Below are positions 24,322 through 34,371 of a DNA stretch of 64,000 nt, one piece after another; the first letter of the stretch is position 1, and each line of letters opens with the position of its first letter. This DNA is from Meloidogyne chitwoodi. Taxonomy: Eukaryota; Nematoda; Chromadorea; Rhabditida; Meloidogynidae. The stretch lies in contig JACZZP010000015.1 of NCBI GenBank assembly GCA_015183035.1, forward strand, positions 2,046,001 through 2,110,000, in the 5' to 3' direction. The translations under genes were made by a program, and so were the position numbers. The notes beneath the pieces were generated by a model. The model had not been told where the DNA came from and ran no database searches. It saw nothing but the letters and a program-made list of their open reading frames with translations.

Positions 24322-27300
24322 TTAGAAAAATTCTAGGCCATCAGCAACAATATTTTTAATCATTTTATTCTTTGATGGATTCTCTTCCTCAACGTACGGT
24401 GCGAAAATTCTGAATGAGTCAGGTGTACGAACTCTCGAAAGAGCTGTATATAGGTTACCATGACCAAACACTTGATGTGTAAGGTCGAGTCCAACTATGG
24501 ATGCAGTTTGACCTTGGGCCTTCATGATCGTCATTGCATATGCAAGTCGAACAGGAAACTGCAAACGTCTAAATTTTATTCCTTCTGGTCTTGGATCTTC
24601 ATAGTCGCACCAACATTTTGGAATACAAACCATTGTTCCTGCGCCAGCCACAGACCCGGTTACAATCTCTACTCTCAGTATTTCATCACCTAATTCGCGA
24701 ACTATCATTCGAGTTCCATTTACAAGTCCTCGAGACACTCCGATATTCTTCAAAAGTATAATAATGCAACCTAATTTGAGATGTAAACGGTGTGGTGGAA
24801 GATTTGCCGGATCCAAAGTATTTAACTGTTCTACTTGCTGTTCGATCTCATCAATATCCATTGGCTTATCAACTTTTGATTCATCAGTTGACATATATGT
24901 TCTCTCGTTACCCTTTATACGTTTAAGCATATCCTCATTTATGTCCTTAACAGTATCATTATGTGGCGCTAATATGAGATTGTGAATGAGCTCTTTTGGA
25001 TTCAATAGAGCTTTACCATTATCAGTAACAAAATTCATTAGTTCTTGGCGCGAGTTTACGATGTTCTTTTTCTGAATTTCCACAATAGATCTATAGGTTC
25101 CGTTACCTATTTTGCGCAGCCAGTCTGAGAATTGCTTCTCATTTTGTCCCTGACGCATATTGATGTTCATACATTGAATATTCTTTTTGAAAAGAGTCCA
25201 CAATAATGATGACTGTATGCAGGAATCCACTTGGTCTCTCATCGAACCTCCAGCTACAACTGGAAGCGATTGCTTAAAATCTCCGCTTAATATTATAACC
25301 TTCCCTCCGAATGGATTATTTCTGAAATGTGATGGTACCATTTGCTTGCAAACACGATCAATAGCCTCTAACATATGCTTAGGAAGCATAGAAACTTCAT
25401 CAATTATAATTACTTGGCTGTCTCTAATTCGTCTACCATGGAAACTTTGCATTGACACTGACGGAGTGTAGTCCTGATCTACATTAATTCCAAATCTGAA
25501 TACCGAATGAACGGTAGCTCCTCCAGTTAGAAGTGTCGCCGCACATCCTGTAAATGCCGAAGCAATTACTCGAATTCGCATGGCTCGTAATCGTGAAATG
25601 ATGGTATTAAATAGATAAGTCTTTCCAGTGCCACCGTCGCCAGTGACAAAGATTGTATTAAATGAACTTCCTTGGATGGCATTTTGAACGTTTTGCCAAA
25701 CTTTTTCTTGATCGTAATTTAATTTTCTTTCCGGTTTCTTTCCACTGGCGAAATCATCTTCATCTTTGTCACCAAAGAAGAAATCATTGAGAGCATCATC
25801 AACGTTCTTTCGCATCCCGGGGGATGGTGAGTCAAGATTAAATTGGTCGTTAGTCATTCCAAAGTCCGATAGCTGAGCTTCAATATAAGCAAGTGCCTGA
25901 TCAATCCGTCTTCTTCTTTCATTTCCATTTGGATCACTACCCATAATTGGTTTAAACATGTGTTCAATAAATTTTTCCCACAATTCACGAGCATTGCTCG
26001 GATTTCCAAAGACCAATACCTGAACAAACAGGTATCGCATTTCACGAGGATTGCTAAAATGCGAGGCCTCCTCCAATGTTCTCTCCCATACATTATCATC
26101 TGAAAGAAGACCTCTTAATCTGGCTGCTTCTACAAAAGTCTCACAAATAGTATCATTAACATTCTTTAAAGCCGCAGGATCGCCAGGAAAATGACGGAGA
26201 AGAATGTAAAGTGCAAACTTCTCCTGATCCCTTGGTGCTGGTCTGGGATGTATACGACCAATTACATTCAATTTATTCCTAAATCTTTTCTTCCAACTCT
26301 TAGCTCTCTTATCATACCAGTAACGCTCAGGCATAAGTTCATAAAGCATAGTCTTAATTGAATTATCATCGGATAAAATCCACTTTTTGTTAATCAATTC
26401 CCACGACTTCCCTGATGACCATTGTTGCCAGTACTCGGTGAGCATGGTTTTTGGAAGATCGTCAGGTATTTTTGCAATAGCTGTAGAAGCTTTCCCAGGT
26501 ACAAAATATATGTTTTGTTCGTCTGGTAAATGCATTGGAAGTTTGTAGACTGTGTGGGAAAGTCGTGTATATGGCATTGAGTGGATCCTTGCATATGCCT
26601 CAGGTGCTGATCTATAGTACATTTGCGAATAATGTGCAGGCTCATCTATATCGACCTTTCCGCCTTCTAAACGAATGTATGATAGGGAAGCGCCCTTCAT
26701 GGGATACTTCATAGTATACTTCATATTAGTCTTTTCACCATAACAGAATTCTACATTATGGTGTGTTTCGAATTTTAATAGAATGAATGGATTAAATGGT
26801 GTAACATGAGCATTCGTGAATTCGGTGAGAACTCCACCCCTTTTAAGCCAAACTGTTTCACCTCCATCTTCAGGACTTGGTCGATAATAGACAGCTGGTC
26901 GATCGTCAAATAAGATAGTTCTATTTGAATATTCTTTAGGAAAAAATTTTGAACATTGGCCTTTAGCATTTTTCTCGCCGCAAAAAGCGGGATTACAGTC
27001 ATGTAGCTGGTATTTTAATATAAGCTCACGAAGGCGTCTTAAGCCTTCGGCACGTTTACTTTTATCATTCTTGTCAGGTAGTGATGGTATATGCGCCCAA
27101 ATATAACTTTCAATGACTTCAGGGATGGCTGGAATATCCGTGGCCATTACTCTGTGAAAATGCGGTCCTCCTCTTTTTTGAAATTCCATGCTTTCTGCGT
27201 AGCCTAATTGAATACCAAATATTGAGCGTTGATTCAAATCATAATGGAGCTCCCTTGCTTTATCAGCGTAGAAGCGCATAATAATGTCAGGTCGATCAAT

Positions 27301-30300
27301 TAGAGTTTGTCCATTATTGTAAAATTCTTTTTGCATTTCAGGCCATTTGGGATTAGAAGTAAAGGTAAGCATAAACATGGCGCATCCTCGCTTGCGTGTT
27401 CGATTAATAATCGTGCATGAATCAGTATATTTTACTTTAAAATATGCCCTAAAACCTGGCATATTACTTCTAAAAAGAACGACACGTCCAATTTTATCAG
27501 CGGAGGGTAGCCCGCCTTGCTTAGCCATATACTCTAATAAATGTCGCGGCAATTCAGCGCGTAAATCCATGTGGTCTTGGCGATAGTATTCGAACACTTG
27601 CGAATCAATACGTGCAGCAATATCAAGTATGTATTTCTGACTTAAACCACCACCGGAACTCCAAATATGATGATATTTGTCGTTTTCCGGGTCTCTTATG
27701 CCAAAACGATAACGGTAAAAAGCTCTAATCGAAAGATTTTGACGAGACCTATTTGGTTCGTCACCATAGTTTTCCACTGACCCGTTATCGCTTTCAGCAA
27801 TAGAGGCGGTTTCAGAATTTGAGTCATCAAAGTCTTTTTGTGAATTAATTGAATGTTTGTGTGGTCTTAAATAAGGTATACTAGATGTATATCCCTCGTC
27901 CCCAAGCATAAACATGCAAGGGTAGAGAATAGAATCAGTCATTGAATGCGAGGGCCATAATTCTGTCACTTTTCCTTTTTTAGTTATCCATATACCCTTT
28001 ATTGGTGGTGGTTCATCTGTAGCAGATGACCAAATTGCAAACACCGTTGATTCATTTTGGCATGGAAGATTTACTTGCCTCGGATGAAGATTCGGATCCT
28101 GGATATTTGCAGGTGCATTTTTATCGCTTACAAGTATTATTTTAAAATTATGTAGTTGGTCAGGATTATTTTGTTCTAACTCCTTGTAAAATTCATATGA
28201 ATTCCTAAGAATTGCCGCCATAGGATGATTAACTCGAATAATTTCATCGAGTACACGGAAAAGATGTGGATTTTTCCGACTCCAATCATCAAAGCTAACG
28301 TTATTTACGCGATGTTCTGTGGCTTCTTCAGAATCCAGAATGTAAAGCTGGTCAAATGATGGAATTTGATGGTCATCGGCAAGTAAGCTCCCAATTCTTC
28401 TCGAGAATTCGCCATTCAATAAAACAGGCATTGGTCCACCAGTTGGTGCATTTTGTCTACCAACAGAAAGTGATCCAAAAGCAAATAAAGTATTATATTT
28501 AGCTTCATTCTTTATGTATTCTTTAGAATCCATTGATTCACCTGTAATTAGTCTTTCATAGTCTGTTGGATATTCTTTAAGTGGATTAAGTCTTACACGA
28601 CCATCCGCGCAGGCTAAGCATTTTTCAGATTTTAGAAGTTTATTATTACAATGTGCGCAAGTACTGTTCCCTAATTGCCCTGAGTGGTAATACTCAGGAA
28701 GGTGTCCGGATTTGAAGGATGCACAACCCATCCCTCTATGCTTAGTATAACATCGTTTAGTGGGAAGTACTTGGTCTCCTTTCGGAGTTTCAATTTTATT
28801 AACGCTTGTTTTCGGTGTTGATTGTCTTGAATGAGATGGAATATTTGTTTCTATTATTTGCCTTTGCGAATGTTCAATTATTATTCTTGGATGGTACTCA
28901 ACATTGTCCCCAGAATACAACTGGTTCAAATGCCACAGAATTCGTTTCTTCTCAGTGTTAATGTTCAAAGTAGACATTGACAAATTACGATTGTTCATTA
29001 GCCACGCTTCAGCATAAAGACAGATGAAATAGCCACAACTATTACCATCCTCCTGAAGCGGGTACGATTTTGTGTCAAACGTTCCAATGTGTAATAGATA
29101 ATCTGGTGTGTTGGTCAATTGTGAAATAATTTCTTTTAATTTTGAAAGTCTTTGAGGATGATAATTAATGTGTTCTTCATGTAATCTATGCGGTGTATTA
29201 GGAAGAGAGTCAAAGAAATAAACTCCGAATTCTCTGTCCCAAATTATAATTGTCCAATGACCTGGTAAATGCACAGGCAATATCAAAACTTTAACTTCAC
29301 CGTCATGGTCAGTTTGATAGGTGTACTGATTATATTCTAATCCCGCAAATTGCTGTACATCTGGATCCGTTATAAGGGGATCAACAACAATGGTCTTTTT
29401 TCCAGATATTTTGGCTAAATAGCATAGGAAAGGAAAAATAAACGCATCATTGAGCCATGCATCTAAATTATTCCACATCGTCTCAATTAATCGAGGTCCA
29501 GTATTCTCAAAATCACGTTCGTAAAGAGGCAATACTGTTCTACGACAGATACTGGATGCATTCGTTGTCCTTAATGTAGCAAATTCAAGCATGTCTAGCG
29601 AAGAGAAATTTATATTATGTTCAATGTTCAGTAATGGTGGTGAATTCCTTTCAAACGATTTTTTCGGTCTGCCAGGCAGATCAATCTTCTTTGGACGACC
29701 ACGTTTTTTAGTCAATGTCTGGCATTCTTGAGAGGAATGCGATGATGTTGACAATGACCTAATTGTAGAGGTCATACTTTTAGTTTCATCAAACTCGGTG
29801 GAAGAGTCTCTTGTTTTTCTTGATTTTCTAGGAACACAAACCTCCGAAGAGATGCTCAATGGTGTGAGCGGTTCCACAATACTTTCAATTAATTCATTTT
29901 CAACAATATCATTTACACTAAAATTAAATCTGCCCGAGCACGAAGGCTTCCCAAGGCCATTAGTTTCATTTAAATTATCAAAATTGGCTGTTTCATTAAT
30001 ATTCAAGTCCTGATGAGGACTGTTTTGTGTTTCGAGATCTTTATACTCAACAGAATGCTCAGGTTGAACCGACTGATTAGAGCCCTGAAGAGGGCTGTTT
30101 GGGTTAGTGGCACCTAAGTACAATTCACGTCGTTTTTTGCGTTTTAAATCTTGTTTTTTTGTCATTATGTCATGTTTTTCTGTCCGGTCGTGGTAAAAGG
30201 CTGTGGTTGGAGGATGCGGAGACCTTTTGGGAATCTGCCCACAGGAAAAGGTTCCAAAAATTGGGGGAAGAAAAGGAGTTCCCCATCGATCCACGAACCG

Positions 30301-30306
30301 TGCCAT
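24322..30306 (-). CDS. Helitron transposase: Ulp1/C48-like protease + HUH Rep + Pif1-like helicase, intact
   Basis: An uninterrupted 1,994-codon frame encodes the rolling-circle transposase of a Helitron. Approximate domains: tandem AT-hook motifs (RGRPKK and PGRPKK, 200-215); a cysteine-protease-like module with PGHW, FFDSLP and LQEDGNSCGYF (340-430), matching the His-Asp-Gln-Cys order of Ulp1/C48 peptidases; a CAHC...CLAC zinc knuckle (548-565); the Helitron N-domain (about 735-925); Rep with SNPKWPE (980), GGPHFHR (1045-1051, the HUH pair) and YTMKYPMKG (1195-1205, two Tyr); helicase with GDGGTGKT (1555-1562), IIIDEVSML (1632-1640), LSGDFKQSLPVV, MKAQGQT and YTALSRV (1953-1959). The true start may be MTKKQDLKRKKRRE near codon 48. 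No intron or stop interrupts it and catalytic residues are present, so the element may be recently active. Base composition is clearly less AT-rich than its neighbours. Confidence 0.95.
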   Translation of the reverse strand: MARFVDRWGTPFLPPIFGTFSCGQIPKRSPHPPTTAFYHDRTEKHDIMTKKQDLKRKKRRELYLGATNPNSPLQGSNQSVQPEHSVEYKDLETQNSPHQDLNINETANFDNLNETNGLGKPSCSGRFNFSVNDIVENELIESIVEPLTPLSISSEVCVPRKSRKTRDSSTEFDETKSMTSTIRSLSTSSHSSQECQTLTKKRGRPKKIDLPGRPKKSFERNSPPLLNIEHNINFSSLDMLEFATLRTTNASSICRRTVLPLYERDFENTGPRLIETMWNNLDAWLNDAFIFPFLCYLAKISGKKTIVVDPLITDPDVQQFAGLEYNQYTYQTDHDGEVKVLILPVHLPGHWTIIIWDREFGVYFFDSLPNTPHRLHEEHINYHPQRLSKLKEIISQLTNTPDYLLHIGTFDTKSYPLQEDGNSCGYFICLYAEAWLMNNRNLSMSTLNINTEKKRILWHLNQLYSGDNVEYHPRIIIEHSQRQIIETNIPSHSRQSTPKTSVNKIETPKGDQVLPTKRCYTKHRGMGCASFKSGHLPEYYHSGQLGNSTCAHCNNKLLKSEKCLACADGRVRLNPLKEYPTDYERLITGESMDSKEYIKNEAKYNTLFAFGSLSVGRQNAPTGGPMPVLLNGEFSRRIGSLLADDHQIPSFDQLYILDSEEATEHRVNNVSFDDWSRKNPHLFRVLDEIIRVNHPMAAILRNSYEFYKELEQNNPDQLHNFKIILVSDKNAPANIQDPNLHPRQVNLPCQNESTVFAIWSSATDEPPPIKGIWITKKGKVTELWPSHSMTDSILYPCMFMLGDEGYTSSIPYLRPHKHSINSQKDFDDSNSETASIAESDNGSVENYGDEPNRSRQNLSIRAFYRYRFGIRDPENDKYHHIWSSGGGLSQKYILDIAARIDSQVFEYYRQDHMDLRAELPRHLLEYMAKQGGLPSADKIGRVVLFRSNMPGFRAYFKVKYTDSCTIINRTRKRGCAMFMLTFTSNPKWPEMQKEFYNNGQTLIDRPDIIMRFYADKARELHYDLNQRSIFGIQLGYAESMEFQKRGGPHFHRVMATDIPAIPEVIESYIWAHIPSLPDKNDKSKRAEGLRRLRELILKYQLHDCNPAFCGEKNAKGQCSKFFPKEYSNRTILFDDRPAVYYRPSPEDGGETVWLKRGGVLTEFTNAHVTPFNPFILLKFETHHNVEFCYGEKTNMKYTMKYPMKGASLSYIRLEGGKVDIDEPAHYSQMYYRSAPEAYARIHSMPYTRLSHTVYKLPMHLPDEQNIYFVPGKASTAIAKIPDDLPKTMLTEYWQQWSSGKSWELINKKWILSDDNSIKTMLYELMPERYWYDKRAKSWKKRFRNKLNVIGRIHPRPAPRDQEKFALYILLRHFPGDPAALKNVNDTICETFVEAARLRGLLSDDNVWERTLEEASHFSNPREMRYLFVQVLVFGNPSNARELWEKFIEHMFKPIMGSDPNGNERRRRIDQALAYIEAQLSDFGMTNDQFNLDSPSPGMRKNVDDALNDFFFGDKDEDDFASGKKPERKLNYDQEKVWQNVQNAIQGSSFNTIFVTGDGGTGKTYLFNTIISRLRAMRIRVIASAFTGCAATLLTGGATVHSVFRFGINVDQDYTPSVSMQSFHGRRIRDSQVIIIDEVSMLPKHMLEAIDRVCKQMVPSHFRNNPFGGKVIILSGDFKQSLPVVAGGSMRDQVDSCIQSSLLWTLFKKNIQCMNINMRQGQNEKQFSDWLRKIGNGTYRSIVEIQKKNIVNSRQELMNFVTDNGKALLNPKELIHNLILAPHNDTVKDINEDMLKRIKGNERTYMSTDESKVDKPMDIDEIEQQVEQLNTLDPANLPPHRLHLKLGCIIILLKNIGVSRGLVNGTRMIVRELGDEILRVEIVTGSVAGAGTMVCIPKCWCDYEDPRPEGIKFRRLQFPVRLAYAMTIMKAQGQTASIVGLDLTHQVFGHGNLYTALSRVRTPDSFRIFAPYVEEENPSKNKMIKNIVADGLEFF

Positions 30307-30544
30307 AATGGCATTAAATAAACCTTAATTTGGCAATAAGCCATTCGTATCCATGCCCAAGCGTTCAAACGGGCTCAAGAGGCTGTTACATATTTGCCAG
30401 AGGCAACTAAGAGGCTAAGTTACATTCTGTCAAAGACAGCTAAGAGTCTGTTACTATTTGGCAAAAAAGCCATTTACCTCCGTTTACCTTTATCCACAAT
30501 TACCTCGTCCATTCAGATATAATTATTTTAATATTTATCTTCCC

Positions 30545-30720
30545 ATAAAATTTTCATTAACCGTGTAAGTTCATAACCGTGTGTTCAATATATTATTCAT
30601 AATTGTGTAAATTCAAATTTGTGATTCATGTTCGTGTATAAAAAAGGTTTATGATTCATAAGCGTTCAAATTTATGATCATAACCATTCAAATTATTAAT
30701 TCATGTCCGTGTATATAAGG
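30545..30720. repeat. Iteron-like tandem motifs beside the Helitron 5' side
   Basis: At least six imperfect units of 20-30 bp contain ATTCATAA or ATTCATG followed by CGTGT or GTGTA and TTCAAAT (near 30559, 30575, 30597, 30625, 30656 and 30700). One similar unit lies at the opposite end of the ORF (24297-24316). By analogy, such iterated motifs could be binding sites for the Rep protein; this is an inference. Confidence 0.5.
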
Positions 30721-32060
30721 TGCCGCTACTGGGTCGCCTTGTTTCGCGTGGTACAACGGCTATAAAGGCACTGTCATTGACAATCCAAGCCGAATTTCTC
30801 ATTTTTAACCGCGTCCCTGGACAAGTCCAAGGTTAGCAACACAATGAAGTGTTCCCAGTACACGCGACGAGGACGCTTACGGAGGATAATGAGATCCTTG
30901 TGTACCATATCTCTGCTTATGGAAAACTGGTGTGCATTCACCTGTGCGGGTACCATGAATTGGCGTATTTCAAGGATCCTCACGGTAAAATCTCCTCTCA
31001 TTGATCCCTTACCACATACGGAAAAATTGTTGTTTCCATTGGCTGCATAAACGCGTTCTCCTTAGAGATTAAGCTTCCACCTCTCTCGAAGTTGCCTCAA
31101 CAAAACTCATATGTAGCTCAGTGGCTGGACTCGGCTCAGGGTCATAAACTTTAGCTTGTAGGAGAATACCAAAAAAAATTTTGGCGTGACCCCTCCGCAC
31201 AGTGTAGTTTTGTGGCCCCTGAATAGAGAGCGAAAAACATATGGACCACTTCTTTTCTCAGAACCTCAGACTGCTTGTAGGAGAATACCAAAAAAAATTT
31301 TGGCGTGACCCCTTCGCACAGTCATGTTTGAGGCCCCTAGATTGGAAGCAGAGAGCCATACGGTTCCCTCTCTCAATCCAAGTCCAGCCTAATCAATGAC
31401 CGAAGTCACCAGTAGGCTACATAAAGCGGATCGCCTCGTGGGGCTTCAGAACCGGAATTGGAACCGGAGTGTGACACCCTCCCCAAAATTGGGTACAAAC
31501 GGATGTCAGTCACATGGTTCCGCCGTCGGATTTTAATACCAGGGTATTTATGGTTGCAAGAGTTTAACCCAACGCAGGTCTTCACCCAACGCTAGGCGTA
31601 GCAGGCAATAAGCGACTATGTAGCGGCTTAAAGCGTACTACGCTCTCACAGAGCCATTAGGATAGCGGTTCAAGGCGTGCGGGATGCCTCCTCTCCAAGA
31701 ACTTTCTTCACGTACCACAACACAATCATGATTTTGGCCGGTCACGTATTAATTGTACGGCCCGAGTAACCATGATCATGCTGTGGGCTACACTATCCAT
31801 ACCCTTCCGCAATATGGACGAGCTACAGGAAATCCTGGCAAACTCACCCAAAGGGAAACTACACCGTACCCCCATATAAGGGAAACAGCCATGTTCCGAC
31901 CTTTGGTGCCCTCAAAAGCACTGGGACGCTCAGGGTGAGCCACCAGCAATTTGAGAGCTGCAAGTTTTGCAATGCCCGTGCCCAAAGATCTGAGAAGTTG
32001 GCTCAGACCAATGAGACTTAGGGTTTTAATGGATCGCCCTCACCGGCCGAAGCCTAAGGC
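30721..32060. repeat. GC-rich block of unknown origin with a 119-bp tandem duplication
   Basis: This stretch is far richer in G+C than the genome around it. It holds a tandem repeat with period 119 bp (units from 31154 and 31273, sharing GCTTGTAGGAGAATACC and TTTTGGCGTGACCCC), with a third diverged piece near 32140. Short frames in both strands have no recognisable domain. One site (TGTAGCTCAGTGGCTGG, 31114-31130) resembles a tRNA A box, but no matching B box follows. It could be Helitron-borne cargo, a satellite or imported DNA. Confidence 0.45.
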
Positions 32061-32687
32061 TACTACCCAAAACCAAAAAATAACAATTAAATGTGAAAAA
32101 ATTTAAAAAAAAAACAATTAAATGTGTTCAATTTAAAAAAATGGGCGTAACCCTCCTGCATAGTGAAGTAGCAATACATGGGGTTATTGTCCCCCACGCA
32201 TTGTTACTCCACGTTCAGACCCCAATCCCTTGGGCCATCCAGGCTAGGACCCGAAACCTTTATTACAGGTTTTTCCAAGGGATGGGTTTTAGTAAAATTT
32301 TTTTTGTTTGGGTAAAAATCTCATGAAAAACCCAACAAATTTCTATTGTAAACTTTCCGGAAAACATTTAAAACTTTTCGTAAAAAATAAAAAATACTAA
32401 AACATTCCGGAAAATTTTTAAAATATAAAAAGATAATCAGTTTTTATAGGATTTAAAGATTAATTTTGATGATAAATAAAAGGTTTTTGACTAAAATAAT
32501 GTGTAAAAAGAGGATATCGCCGAACAAAGAAATATTCTAATTTTTTGATAGTTTCATAAAATTAAAAATAATTTTTCCAGAGATACCCTCTTTCGGACAA
32601 TTTTATAATAAATTTTTTTAATTAATCAACTATATTTTTTAGGTAAATCTTCTTTCTTAACATTTTTCTCCTCATCTTCCTTTTCTT

Positions 32688-32933
32688 TTACTTTGTTTCA
32701 TTATTCAATTCCTTAGTATTTTCCTTTTCTTTTTCTATTTTTTCATTATTTTCGGAGTCATCAGAAGGTCCAACTAAAGTAATTTTTAAAATATTTTTTT
32801 TTAATTTAATTAAAAAACCTGTCCGTTTATTTTCTTTATTTAATCGACGACAAAGTTCCTGTAATTGATTCAATTGACGATCCTTAAATGCCAATTCGTC
32901 AGTGGGCGATTTTTCGTTTGGAGTGCTTAAATC
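32688..32933 (-). pseudogene. Taxilin C-terminal exons, fused at their 5' end to AspRS sequence
   Basis: Exon 32933..32819 begins with DLSTPNEK, a block of cytosolic aspartyl-tRNA synthetase. It then changes within the exon (about 32904-32911) to FKDRQLNQLQELCRRLNKEN, a taxilin coiled-coil block. It splices in phase to 32773..32688, an acidic tail ending KELNNETK and a stop. The taxilin block is a second copy of that at 34372-34490 (FKDHQLTQLQELCRRLNKEN). The fusion inside one exon cannot be explained by splicing and marks a DNA-level chimera. Confidence 0.75.
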
Positions 32934-33873
32934 CTTTAAAAAAGAAAGAAACAAATTTAAATTTGAAAAAATATTAAAAAGAAAACCTCTTCATCTCCCT
33001 GTTCAACACCGGCCTCTCTCAACATTGAAACTGCGTGTGCAAACATAAAAACAAAAAATATAAAAATAATTATTTAAACAAATTACTGAATTATAAGAGG
33101 TTTTTCAGTAAAAATAAAAGTCTCGCTAGCATATTGTCGACGAACATCTTCTATTTCTGCTTGAAAAATTTTTTGAAGATGAGAGAATATTTCACACATT
33201 AATCGGCAACAGCAAGCATTGCCTATAAAATAAAATATTTTTTAATTAAAAGAAAAAACAAACAATAAAAATTTAAAAAATGATTGGTTAATGTTAGCCT
33301 AGTGGTTGAACATTAGACTATAATTTGAATGGGGTGGGTTCGAATATTTTGAGAGGAAAATCAAATTAAAAATGCGTTTCCCTTTTCCTTATTTGATTTA
33401 ATTATTTTAACATAATTTAAATTTTTATAGGCTTTAAAACGCCCATTCATACTTTTAAAACTATTTATTATTAAAAAATAAAAACCTGAAATTTAAAAGC
33501 CATTTCCAAATCTAAACCAACAAATTCTGTCATATGTCTATGTGTATTACTATCTTCAGCTCTAAAAACAGCTCAAATTGTATAAACTTTATCAAAATCA
33601 GCAGCAATAGCAATTTGTTTGTAAAGTTGAGGATACTGAGCTAAATATGCTGATCCTATAAAGTAGCTAACCTTAAAAATAAAAAAGTCAATTTTTAACA
33701 TTTAAAATAAAACCTCAAAAACATTTGCTCCACCCTCAATAGCTGCTGAAATTATTTTTGGAGTGTGAATTTCGATAAATCCTCTTTTATTTAGATTAGA
33801 GCGGAATTCATCACAAATAGCTGCTTGAAGTCTAAAAATAGCTTGACTAGTTGGTGTACACAAATCAAGCACT
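32911..33873 (-). pseudogene. Aspartyl-tRNA synthetase (cytosolic) fragment with premature stop
   Basis: Minus-strand exons match the catalytic core of cytosolic class II AspRS in order: [20 protein letters not shown] and [16 protein letters not shown] (33873..about 33720), [19 protein letters not shown] then [19 protein letters not shown] (about 33675..33487), a piece ending EIFSHLQKIFQAEIEDV (about 33220..33090), and MLREAGVEQGDEE (about 33025..32987). A TGA at 33573-33575 replaces the Gly codon expected before VFRAEDS. The reading frames of the third and fourth blocks also do not join cleanly. Both the N-terminal OB-fold and the C-terminal part of the synthetase are missing. It is therefore a dead fragment, set between two taxilin blocks and carrying two SINE-like insertions in its introns. 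Confidence 0.8.
33287..33370 (+). repeat. tRNA-derived SINE-like element 1
   Basis: A tRNA-like A box (TTAGCCTAGTGGTTGAAC, about 33294-33311) and B box (GGGTTCGAATA, 33336-33346) are correctly spaced, followed by TTGAGAGGAAAATC. It sits in an intron of the AspRS fragment. No cloverleaf can be closed, so it is not a functional tRNA. Confidence 0.55.
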
Positions 33874-33949
33874 CTAAAAATTAATTTTAAGCTTTTTTAA
33901 ATAATTTATAAGATAAAAAAATAAAATTTGGGATCAATTTTTCATTTGA

Positions 33950-34035
33950 ATTATTTTGGTTAAGTGCATTGTTTTTAGGTTTTGCTGGAGAGGTTGCGGG
34001 TTCGAACCCTTTGAGGGAAAATCCGTTTTAAATTG
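33950..34035 (+). repeat. tRNA-derived SINE-like element 2
   Basis: A B box GGGTTCGAACCC (33998-34009) is followed by TTGAGGGAAAATC, nearly the same downstream word as in the copy at 33287. A weaker A box (TTGGTTAAGTG) lies at about 33956. Its position just upstream of the first AspRS exon suggests the same SINE family was inserted twice. Confidence 0.5.
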
Positions 34036-34129
34036 AAAAATAAAATAAAAATATTAAAATTAATCTTGAACCTAATTTTTATTAGAACACAATTTTTAAA
34101 CCTATAAAAAATTCATTTAAAAAATAAAA

Positions 34130-34235
34130 CCTCAGCCTTTGCCTTTTGCAACCTTTGCTTATTTGCAATAATTAAATTTCTTGTTCGCATTATGTGATTA
34201 AGAGAATGAAGACAAATCAGCTCCTAAAATTTAAT
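34130..34235 (-). other. Unidentified open exon between taxilin and AspRS blocks
   Basis: Flanked by an acceptor TTTTAG and a GT donor, it reads ELICLHSLNHIMRTRN followed by a Lys/Gln-rich end in one frame. It matches neither taxilin nor AspRS that I can recognise. It may be another captured piece. Confidence 0.3.
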
Positions 34236-34371
34236 TTTTAAAATAAAAAAAAACATGCAATCATCTGTAGTAGAACAACAAACATCAATATAACGACCAA
34301 TAAAATGTGTATAAATCTTAACGAATTTTGCAACAAAATTTTAATTTTTTTAATTTAATTAAAATAAAAAC

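Larger units (their letters stand above)
23791..32060 (-). mobile_element. Autonomous Helitron-type transposon, ends not resolved
   Basis: The core is the transposase at 24322-30306. The left limit is suggested by the abrupt end of the third ~797-bp unit near 23790. The right limit is uncertain: tandem GTGTA/TTCAA motifs occur at 30545-30720 and a GC-rich block extends to about 32060. I could not find a clean TC...CTRR pair, so the stated extent is an estimate. Confidence 0.5.

Noticed and set aside
24460..30013. Many short frames on the plus strand and other minus frames across the Helitron
   Set aside because: They are shadows of the 1,994-codon transposase frame.
31088..31150. Possible tRNA at the TGTAGCTCAGTGGCTGG site
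   Set aside because: Only an A-box-like word is present. No B box, acceptor stem or anticodon arm can be formed.
31753..31985. Overlapping frames of about 60-65 codons on both strands in the GC-rich block
   Set aside because: GC-rich DNA has fewer chance stops; neither frame shows a domain or splice context.
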